Shown one piece after another: positions 6,294 through 12,382 of a stretch of DNA of 14,839 nt. The translations under genes and the position numbers were made by a program. Positions within the stretch are counted from its first letter, which is position 1; the number at the start of each line of letters is the position of its first letter. The stretch comes from an uncultured Prevotella sp. (GTDB lineage Bacteria > Bacteroidota > Bacteroidia > Bacteroidales > Bacteroidaceae): assembly GCA_934230115.1 (NCBI GenBank), contig CAKQEI010000062.1:1-14839 (forward strand), in the 5' to 3' direction. Under the pieces are notes generated by a model. The model worked only from the letters and a program-made list of their open reading frames with translations, had not been told where the DNA came from and made no database searches.

Positions 6294-7349
6294 ATGGACA
6301 ACATCAAGCAATACACCACTGATGCCGTAGACCTGCTACAACGACTCATAGCCACACCATCGACAAGCCGCGACGAGAAAGCTGCAGCCGACATTATGGA
6401 GGCCGAACTAAAACGGCTTGGCTTTGCTCCACACCGCGAAGCCAACAACGTATGGGTTGAACCACTTTACTACGACGCATCAAAACCCACATTGCTGCTT
6501 AACGCACATATCGACACAGTGCGCCCTGTGGCTTCATGGACACGCGACCCTTACTCGCCCACTATTGAAGATGACACACTCTATGGACTCGGTTCCAACG
6601 ACTGTGGCGGAGGACTTGTAGCCTTACTACAGGCTTTCCGCATCCTCTCCACTCGGGACAACCTTTACTATAATATAATGTATCTCGCATCGGCAGAGGA
6701 AGAAGTGTCGGGCAAGGACGGCATAAGCCGCGCCATACCTCTGTTGCCACATGTTGATGTGGCTATCGTAGGCGAGCCAACGGGCATGCAACCAGCCGTG
6801 GCAGAAAAGGGACTTATGGTGCTTGACATAACATCCCATGGCAAGAGCGGACATGCAGCCCGTGGCGAGGGCATCAACGCTCTGTATGCAATGCTCGACG
6901 ACCTTGTATGGATACGCGACTATAGATTTAAGCGCATTAGCGATTTTCTCGGACCAACGGTGATGAATGCCACCGTGATAAATGCCGGCACTCAGCATAA
7001 TGTGGTGCCCGACGAGTGTCGAGCCATTGTGGATGTACGCACCAACGAGCTTTACACCAACGAGGAGGTATACGAGTTTATCTGCTCCAACATACGCAGC
7101 GAATGCAAAGCCCGTTCCTTCCGTCTTCACTCCTCAAGCATAGCTATGAGTCATCCTCTTGTGCAACGGCTCATAAGCATGGGCAAGCAACCTTTCGGCT
7201 CACCCACACTGAGCGACCAAGCTCTTATGCCTTGGGAGTCGTTGAAACTTGGTCCTGGCGAGTCTTCGCGTTCTCATTCTGCTGATGAGTTCATACGAAT
7301 AAGTGAGATAGAGGATGCAATAACAACTTACACCAAACTGATCGGTTAA
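6294..7349 (+). CDS. M20 family metallo-deacylase, ArgE/DapE type
   Basis: The 351-residue product is a zinc-dependent amidohydrolase of the M20 family. Visible metal and catalytic residues are H72 and D74 (NAHIDT, with D74 next to the ligand), D103 (GSNDCGGG, bridging ligand), E135 (general base) and E136 (ligand) in SAEEE, E161 (GEPT) and H328 (SRSHSADEF). H187 in the lid segment SGHAARGEG marks the dimerisation domain (about 170-280). The closest fit is the Bacteroidetes acetyl- or succinyl-ornithine deacetylase of arginine synthesis. Bacteroides is known to use N-succinylated intermediates. Succinyl-diaminopimelate desuccinylase or a dipeptidase cannot be excluded, because substrate cannot be read from these motifs and no arg or dap genes lie next to it. 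It is cotranscribed with cutC. Confidence 0.88.
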   Translation: MDNIKQYTTDAVDLLQRLIATPSTSRDEKAAADIMEAELKRLGFAPHREANNVWVEPLYYDASKPTLLLNAHIDTVRPVASWTRDPYSPTIEDDTLYGLGSNDCGGGLVALLQAFRILSTRDNLYYNIMYLASAEEEVSGKDGISRAIPLLPHVDVAIVGEPTGMQPAVAEKGLMVLDITSHGKSGHAARGEGINALYAMLDDLVWIRDYRFKRISDFLGPTVMNATVINAGTQHNVVPDECRAIVDVRTNELYTNEEVYEFICSNIRSECKARSFRLHSSSIAMSHPLVQRLISMGKQPFGSPTLSDQALMPWESLKLGPGESSRSHSADEFIRISEIEDAITTYTKLIG

Positions 7350-7385
7350 TTTCATACAACTACAATAATATAAAAAGCGAAACTT

Positions 7386-7859
7386 ATGGAAGAAAAGAAA
7401 TCAGAATTCATGCGCCGCGCCATTGTCCTATCAGAGCAAAGCGTGCGCACTGGTGGCGGTCCGTTTGGTGCCGTCATAGTACGTGACAATGATATCATAG
7501 CCGAAGCATCCAATAGTGTAACCATCGACAACGACCCAACAGCACATGCCGAAGTGAACTGCATACGTCAGGCAACACGCCGACTTGGCACTTTCGACCT
7601 CAGCGGATGCGACATCTACACATCATGCGAGCCTTGCCCCATGTGCCTGGGTGCTATATACTGGGCACACCTCGACCATATCTACTATGCCAACGACCGG
7701 AAGGATGCTGCCGCCATAGGCTTCGACGACGATTTCATTTATCAGGAGATAGCATTGCCGCCAACCAAACGCCATAAGACAATGGAACGTTTGCTCGGAA
7801 CGGAAGCAATAGAAGCATTCCGTATGTGGGAACATAATGCAGAAAAGACGGAATACTAA
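7386..7859 (+). CDS. guaD: Guanine deaminase (cytidine-deaminase fold)
   Basis: The 157-residue product belongs to the zinc deaminase superfamily and closely follows the Bacillus subtilis GuaD pattern, an enzyme that converts guanine to xanthine and ammonia in purine salvage. Zinc ligands are H54 in HAEV and C84 and C87 in CEPCPMC, and E56 is the proton shuttle. GuaD-like features beyond the common fold are GGGPFGAVIV (23-32), NDPTAHAEV (49-57), LGAIYWA (88-94), GFDDDFIY (112-119) and a C-terminus ending EY, which in GuaD completes the neighbouring subunit's site. TadA would have a different C-terminus and usually PCxMC with a tRNA-binding tail. It starts 36 bases after the M20 gene and is probably in the same operon; a hairpin follows it. 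Confidence 0.87.
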   Translation: MEEKKSEFMRRAIVLSEQSVRTGGGPFGAVIVRDNDIIAEASNSVTIDNDPTAHAEVNCIRQATRRLGTFDLSGCDIYTSCEPCPMCLGAIYWAHLDHIYYANDRKDAAAIGFDDDFIYQEIALPPTKRHKTMERLLGTEAIEAFRMWEHNAEKTEY

Positions 7860-7869
7860 AATTAGCATC

Positions 7870-7909
7870 GCCTTTATTTATAGTCATTTCTTCGATTATA
7901 AATAAAGGC
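7870..7909 (+). terminator. Hairpin terminator behind guaD
   Basis: GCCTTTATTTATA at 7870-7882 and its exact complement at 7897-7909 form a perfect 13-pair stem with a 14-base loop, 10 bases after the guaD stop. The U-tract after it is weak (TACTTAAC), so termination may be partial, but position between the guaD stop and the next transcription unit supports the role. Confidence 0.65.
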
Positions 7910-7965
7910 TACTTAACATATTTACCCATTCGTTGAATTAATTTCCACAATTTATAATATATGTA

Positions 7966-7973
7966 TACATTTG
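7966..7973 (+). promoter_or_regulatory. Possible -7 box for the sensor kinase operon
   Basis: TACATTTG matches TAnnTTTG exactly and lies 20 bases before the ATG at 7994. No TTG box is found at the right distance upstream. If real, the transcript would start near 7980, which would rule out the alternative ATG at 7961. Confidence 0.35.
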
Positions 7974-7993
7974 CCCAGTTAAACTCAAGCAAA

Positions 7994-9127
7994 ATGAACT
8001 ACCGCAAGGAACACGTTATATATACAATAATGTGGATAGTAATCTATCTGGCACCCGTGATGGGACTGTATATGCGAATGTCTGGCAACCCAGACATCGA
8101 CTTCTCGTGGGCAGAAATACTCAACGCATGGAAATTCAATACTGTGTGGATCGTCATGTTCGCCATACACAACTTCCTGCTTGCCCCACTACTCATATTG
8201 AAACGGCGCACTTGTCTTTACACCACGCTCAGCATGGGTCTGCTCATGGTTGCGATGTTGTGTCTATGGCTTATTCGTCCATCTCACGACCAAGACAAGC
8301 GAGACAGATGGTATCCTGGTGAAGAGATAATTGTATACGAAGACAAGCGCACCGATATTGTGCGCCAGACCAAACATGATCCAGAAATGCGTCCAGTCGG
8401 CCCTTTGCCAATGATGGGTCCTGGAGAGATGGTGGCAATACTTGGCGGACTTCTGCTCATGGGCATGAACCTTGGCGTAAAACTCTACTTCAAATCGCAA
8501 GAGGATGCCAAGGTTCTCGTGGAAATAGAGCGACACAACTTGGAGCGACAACTCAAGTATCTCAGGTATCAGGTGAACCCACACTTCTTCATGAACACCC
8601 TCAACAATATCCACGCTCTTGTCGACATCAATCCCGAAAGGGCTAAGTCGACCATCGTGGAATTGTCGAAGATGATGCGCTACATTCTCTACGAAGGAAA
8701 CAACAAACTCGTTGCCTTGCCACGCGAAGTGCAGTTTCTGCAGAACTACGTGCAACTGATGCGACTACGCTACACCGACCGCGTGCGCATTGATGTCAAC
8801 ACCCCCGACACTCTGCCCGACCTTATGATGCCGCCGCTAATGCTCATCATATTCGTGGAGAACGCCTTCAAGCACGGCATAAGCTACCGCATCGATTCGT
8901 TTGTCGAAGTTACAATAAACATAAGCAACGACCGACTGCTTTTCAGCTGCCGCAACAGCCGACCGCCACAACCGGAGGAAGAAAAAAAGGATGGAGGCAT
9001 GGGACTCGTAAATGTACGCAAGCGTCTCGACCTGCGATTCCCTGAGAATTACAAATTAGATATAAAGGAAGGAAAAGATATCTACGAAGTAGAGCTTGAC
9101 ATTCCGCTGGCACCAAACAACCAATAG
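7994..9127 (+). CDS. LytS/YehU-type sensor histidine kinase
   Basis: The 377-residue product is a membrane sensor kinase. Four membrane helices are seen at about 9-28, 50-69, 75-94 and 140-166. A charged loop of about 45 residues (95-139, with DQDKRDRWYPGEE and YEDKRTDIVRQ) joins helices 3 and 4 and should face the periplasm. A short coiled linker (167-190) leads to the His_kinase domain with the phosphorylated H197 in QVNPHFFMNTLNNI (193-206). An ATPase domain has the N-box FVENAFKHG (287-295) and the G-box GGMGLVNVRKRL (334-345). The ATG at 7994 is preferred; an in-frame ATG at 7961 adds 11 residues. It lies 13 bases before a LytTR regulator, its cognate partner. Signal and target genes are unknown. 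Confidence 0.92.
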   Translation: MNYRKEHVIYTIMWIVIYLAPVMGLYMRMSGNPDIDFSWAEILNAWKFNTVWIVMFAIHNFLLAPLLILKRRTCLYTTLSMGLLMVAMLCLWLIRPSHDQDKRDRWYPGEEIIVYEDKRTDIVRQTKHDPEMRPVGPLPMMGPGEMVAILGGLLLMGMNLGVKLYFKSQEDAKVLVEIERHNLERQLKYLRYQVNPHFFMNTLNNIHALVDINPERAKSTIVELSKMMRYILYEGNNKLVALPREVQFLQNYVQLMRLRYTDRVRIDVNTPDTLPDLMMPPLMLIIFVENAFKHGISYRIDSFVEVTINISNDRLLFSCRNSRPPQPEEEKKDGGMGLVNVRKRLDLRFPENYKLDIKEGKDIYEVELDIPLAPNNQ

Positions 9128-9140
9128 ACCGAATATATAT

Positions 9141-9902
9141 ATGATTAGAATTCTTGTTATAGATGACGAGCCACTCGCCTTGCAGCAGCTCGCCGCCTAC
9201 GCCACAAAGATACCATACTTTGAAATTGTGGGTGAATGTCTTAGTGCAATAGAAGCACGCGAGATAATGGACAACGAGCAGATTGATGCCATATTCGTAG
9301 ATATAAACATGCCCGACATCAACGGTATGGACTTCGTGCGCTCATTGGCAGCTCCGCCTATTGTGGTGTTCACCACAGCCTATTCAGAATATGCCGTGGA
9401 TGGCTACAAGGTTGACGCCGTAGACTATCTGCTCAAACCATTCAGCCTCGACGATTTCCGACGTGCGGCAATGAAAGTGAAGAAACGGTATGAACTTGAA
9501 AACAATGTAGGCATGGCTCATTCATCCCAGCCAAATGCCATACAACATACAACCACACCATTGCCATCAGCCAACAACGACGATCTTTTCCTTAAGACCG
9601 ACCACCGTGTTGTGCGTGTTGACATTTCTGCCATACGCTATGTTGAGGGTATGTCCGAATACCTTAAGGTGCACATTACAGACCAGCGACCACTTATTGT
9701 GCTGCTCAGTATGAAAAAGATGGAAGAACATCTGCCACCATACTTCTTGCGCATCCACCGTTCGTATATCGTGAACATGCGACAGGTGCAGGAGGTAACA
9801 AAGAACCGCATCGTGATGGACAAAGACACCTATCTGCCCGTTGGCGACATTTACAAAGAGTCGCTCAGCAAATATCTTGAAGATAAGTATTTAGGAAGAT
9901 AA
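9141..9902 (+). CDS. LytTR-family response regulator
   Basis: The 253-residue product has a receiver domain at about 1-118 with acidic pocket D8/D9, phosphorylated D54 (IFVDINMPDINGMDF), T79 and K99 (YLLKPF). A Ser/Asn/Thr-rich linker follows (about 122-147), then a LytTR DNA-binding domain at about 148-250 (LFLKTDHRVVRVDISAIRY, LRIHRSYIVNM, LPVGDIYKESL). This is the standard LytR/AlgR-type partner of LytS kinases in Bacteroidetes. The ATG at 9141 gives MIRILVIDDE, the usual start; an open frame from 9096 overlaps the kinase end and is rejected as the start. No output gene lies downstream on this strand: transcription should stop at the strong hairpin ending at 10000. Confidence 0.94.
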   Translation: MIRILVIDDEPLALQQLAAYATKIPYFEIVGECLSAIEAREIMDNEQIDAIFVDINMPDINGMDFVRSLAAPPIVVFTTAYSEYAVDGYKVDAVDYLLKPFSLDDFRRAAMKVKKRYELENNVGMAHSSQPNAIQHTTTPLPSANNDDLFLKTDHRVVRVDISAIRYVEGMSEYLKVHITDQRPLIVLLSMKKMEEHLPPYFLRIHRSYIVNMRQVQEVTKNRIVMDKDTYLPVGDIYKESLSKYLEDKYLGR

Positions 9903-9935
9903 CTAACTTGCGCTTGCAAGCTTAACAGACAAAAG

Positions 9936-10000
9936 AAAAAAGGATGAGTATATGCCAAAACACTCAACGATAGTGTGTAGACATATACTCATCCTTTTTT
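9936..10000. terminator. Strong bidirectional terminator between regulator and asd
   Basis: Bases 9936-9954 (AAAAAAGGATGAGTATATG) and 9982-10000 are exact complements, a perfect 19-pair stem. The loop contains a further ACACT/AGTGT pair (9960-9964, 9972-9976). The A-run and T-run ends give a U-tract on either strand. The two flanking genes converge (regulator ends 9902, asd ends 10016), so this one element can end both transcripts. Confidence 0.88.
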
Positions 10001-10015
10001 ATTGTAAATTATAAA

Positions 10016-11026
10016 TTACTTCAAGTCGCCCACGCTATGCAGATACTCTGCAATCTGCACTGCATTGAGTGCCGCACCCTTGCGAATCTGGTCGCCAGAA
10101 AGCCAGAAAGTCAAACCGCAATCGTCTGCAAGGTCCTTGCGCACACGTCCTACGAACACATCATCCTTGCCAGCAGTTTCAAGCGGCATAGGATAAACGA
10201 GGTTTGAGGGGTCGTCCTTGAGTGTACAGCCAGGAGCGGCAGCAATAGCCTTCTGTGCCTCCTCTACCGAGATAGGCTTCTCTGTCTCAATCCACACCGA
10301 CTCAGAGTGAGAGCGCAGCGAGCTTACACGCACGCACATTGCAGAGCAGCGCACGTCGCTGTGCATAATCTTGCGAGTCTCGTTGAACATCTTCATCTCC
10401 TCCTTGGTGTATCCGTTGTCGGTGAACACGTCAATCTGAGGAATAACGTTGTAGGCGAGCTGATGAGGGAACTTGCTAACAGTCACAGGCTCGTTGTTAA
10501 CAAGCTCCTTGTATTCCTGCTGCAACTCAGCCATAGCAGCCGCACCGGCACCACTCGCACTCTGATAGCTTGCGATGTGGATGCGCTTGATATGACTCAG
10601 TGCCTCAAGCGGCTTCAACACTACAACCATCATGATAGTGGTGCAGTTAGGATTGGCGATAATGCCACGTGGACGGTTGAGAGCATCAGCCGCGTTGCAC
10701 TCAGGCACAACCAAAGGCACATCGTCGCACATGCGGAAAGCTGAGGAATTGTCGATCATCACAGCACCGTACTTGGTGATAGTCTCGGCAAACTCCTTTG
10801 AAGTGCCACCACCTGCTGATGTGAAAGCCACGTCGATATCCTTGAAATCATCGTTATGCTGGAGGAGCTTCACTTCATACTCCTTACCTTTGAAAGTATA
10901 TTTAGTGCCTGCTGAACGGTGAGAACCGAACAACACAAGGTTATCAATCGGGAAATTTCTTTCTGCGAGAATACGGAGGAACTCTTGACCTACGGCTCCG
11001 CTCGCACCAACAATAGCTACATTCAT
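10016..11026 (-). CDS. asd: Aspartate-semialdehyde dehydrogenase
   Basis: Asd reduces aspartyl-4-phosphate to aspartate semialdehyde with NADPH, the branch point to lysine/diaminopimelate, threonine and methionine. The 336-residue product has the nucleotide-binding [11 protein letters not shown] (7-17), the catalytic cysteine C128 in NPNCTT (126-130), the SASGAG loop (156-161) and the catalytic histidine H240 in [10 protein letters not shown] (236-245). Length is normal. The ATG at 11026 begins [10 protein letters not shown], the family start. The gene stands alone: it converges on the two-component system and diverges from the AraC gene, with a -7 box 50 bases upstream. Its likely roles are cell-wall precursor and amino acid synthesis in the cytoplasm. 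Identification is firm. Confidence 0.97.
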   Translation of the reverse strand: MNVAIVGASGAVGQEFLRILAERNFPIDNLVLFGSHRSAGTKYTFKGKEYEVKLLQHNDDFKDIDVAFTSAGGGTSKEFAETITKYGAVMIDNSSAFRMCDDVPLVVPECNAADALNRPRGIIANPNCTTIMMVVVLKPLEALSHIKRIHIASYQSASGAGAAAMAELQQEYKELVNNEPVTVSKFPHQLAYNVIPQIDVFTDNGYTKEEMKMFNETRKIMHSDVRCSAMCVRVSSLRSHSESVWIETEKPISVEEAQKAIAAAPGCTLKDDPSNLVYPMPLETAGKDDVFVGRVRKDLADDCGLTFWLSGDQIRKGAALNAVQIAEYLHSVGDLK

Positions 11027-11075
11027 GTTCTAATCTATTTAAAAGCGTTATACGTTATGTATGTAAATCAGAGTG

Positions 11076-11083
11076 CAAAGTTA
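11076..11083 (-). promoter_or_regulatory. Promoter -7 box for asd
   Basis: On the minus strand 11083-11076 reads TAACTTTG, an exact TAnnTTTG match. It predicts a start near 11070 and a leader of about 43 bases. I find no TTG box at the usual distance upstream. Confidence 0.55.
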
Positions 11084-11205
11084 CATATTTTCTTATTATT
11101 AAGCATCATTTATTTCAATTTTATACATGTCTACTGTATATTTATATCAATAACGACATTATTATTGCAATAATATAACGATTTGAGGAATTATTCTATT
11201 TTACA

Positions 11206-11270
11206 TGTCCAAAAACGTGCATACAGCTGGCTTAAAGTATTAGAAAGTTTTAATTTTAACCTTTTGGACA
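11206..11270. repeat. 9-base inverted repeat upstream of the AraC-type gene
   Basis: TGTCCAAAA at 11206-11214 and its exact complement TTTTGGACA at 11262-11270 are separated by 47 bases, in the 324-base gap between asd and the AraC gene. The right half-site lies 44 bases upstream of the -7 box for the AraC gene. Separated inverted half-sites fit binding by a dimeric regulator, possibly the AraC protein itself (inference). The rest of the gap is A/T-rich; besides the two -7 boxes I see nothing else in it. Confidence 0.5.
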
Positions 11271-11313
11271 GAAAAACAGACAAATAGTACATACTACATT
11301 CGGCAATAATGAC

Positions 11314-11321
11314 TATCTTTG
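11314..11321 (+). promoter_or_regulatory. Promoter -7 box for the AraC-family gene
   Basis: TATCTTTG matches TAnnTTTG exactly and lies 29 bases before the ATG at 11351. There is no TTG box 20 bases upstream, which would fit a promoter that needs an activator. Confidence 0.55.
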
Positions 11322-11350
11322 CAAAATAAACGTATAAAAGAAAACTGAAC

Positions 11351-12256
11351 ATGATGAACGACAATAACGAGAAGAAGTTGGACTACGACTTTTTCATAGG
11401 CAAGGGACTAACAGAATATTCCGATGGAGATATCATGGTGCTCGACAACATCAACGCATCGTCAATGGAGGGTACGGTGAAGGTGGATATGGTTCTTATG
11501 ATATACTGTATAAAGGGACGTCTGCAAGGTGAGATGAACGGAAAAGTGCATCTTGCCAAAGCAGGAGACGTGGTGATATGCCTGCCAAGTTCATATCTCA
11601 GCAATTCGATGATGTCACCCGATTTCGAGTGCAAAATCATTGGTTTCTCCTATAAGTCCATGCAGAATACCATGCAGATGACCCGCGACGCACTTGACCT
11701 CTTGGCTTATGTTGCCAAGAATCCGGTAGTGCATCTCGACCTTGAGCGCCAGGCTCTCGTCAGCAAGTATTATGCTATCATCGCCCACAAGATAAAACAT
11801 CCCCACGGTTATTTCCACAAGGAGATAATGCACGGCATCTTCCAATGTGCAGCTTTCGAGTTGTGCGCTATCATTGCGCCACACGTGGAATACAGCAACG
11901 ATGGCGGCAGCATGAAGCAAGCCAATCTGCTGTTCAGCAAATTCATGGAAATGCTCAACCAGAACGATGGCAAGACTTACCCCGTGAAGAAATACGCCGA
12001 GGAACTGTGCATAACGCCTAAATATCTGTCGTTCATATCCAAGAGTGTGAGCGGCAAGACGGCTCTTGAACTGATACACGAATATACGGTGAAGGCGATT
12101 GAGCGTTATCTCAAGCACTCTAATCTCTCGATTAAGGAGATTGCCGACCGACTGAACTTCCCCAACCTTTCATTCTTTGGAAAATTCACAAAGAGCCATC
12201 TTGGTGTGTCGCCTACGGAATACAGACGTCAGCAGAGCATGAAAAAAGAGAAATAA
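11351..12256 (+). CDS. AraC-family transcriptional regulator
   Basis: The 301-residue product has an N-terminal cupin-like ligand or dimerisation region (about 25-110, with IYCIKGRLQGEMNGKVHLAKAGDVVICLP-like strands, typical of AraC_binding domains) and a helical middle (about 110-205). A C-terminal AraC double helix-turn-helix spans about 208-295: first helix pair near 212-232 (VKKYAEELCITPKYLSFISK), second near 261-282 (IKEIADRLNFPNLSFFGKFTK), then the family signature GVSPTEYRR (285-293). The ATG at 11351 is directly followed by a second ATG, so the start could be one codon later. It is divergent from asd and convergent with the GH2 gene. Neighbourhood alone does not prove that it controls either of them. 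Ligand unknown. Confidence 0.9.
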   Translation: MMNDNNEKKLDYDFFIGKGLTEYSDGDIMVLDNINASSMEGTVKVDMVLMIYCIKGRLQGEMNGKVHLAKAGDVVICLPSSYLSNSMMSPDFECKIIGFSYKSMQNTMQMTRDALDLLAYVAKNPVVHLDLERQALVSKYYAIIAHKIKHPHGYFHKEIMHGIFQCAAFELCAIIAPHVEYSNDGGSMKQANLLFSKFMEMLNQNDGKTYPVKKYAEELCITPKYLSFISKSVSGKTALELIHEYTVKAIERYLKHSNLSIKEIADRLNFPNLSFFGKFTKSHLGVSPTEYRRQQSMKKEK

Positions 12257-12266
12257 AAAGAAAGAA

Positions 12267-12347
12267 GACGGAAGTTAAGGATTTAAGGAGACAGAAGTTA
12301 AAGATTTAAGGAGACAGAAGTTAAAGATTTAAGGAGACAGGAGTTAA
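12267..12347. repeat. 23-base tandem repeat, 3.5 copies
   Basis: Units start with GACAGAAG and end with TTTAAGGA. The copies are 12267-12289 (two base differences), 12290-12312, 12313-12335 (identical to the second) and a partial fourth at 12336-12347. The array begins 10 bases after the AraC stop and fills the gap to the convergent GH2 gene together with the inverted repeat that follows. The near identity of copies suggests recent expansion by slippage. Confidence 0.85.
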
Positions 12348-12374
12348 CTTCTGACTCCTTAACTCCTGACTCCT
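12332..12374. terminator. Inverted repeat at the end of the tandem array, possible bidirectional terminator
   Basis: Arms 12332-12347 and 12359-12374 are complementary over 16 bases with one mismatch, with an 11-base loop. The left arm is the last partial copy of the tandem repeat, so the other copies can also pair in part with the right arm. It lies between the convergent AraC and GH2 genes (8 bases from the GH2 stop). There is no long U-tract on either side, so the terminator call is from position and stem. Confidence 0.55.
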
Positions 12375-12382
12375 CTATATTA

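Noticed and set aside
9096..9140. Upstream extension of the LytTR regulator by 15 residues
   Set aside because: It overlaps the end of the kinase gene and precedes the standard receiver-domain start MIRILVIDDE at 9141.
12267..12347. Possible CRISPR array in the 23-base repeats
   Set aside because: The units are directly contiguous with no unique spacers, and no cas genes are present.
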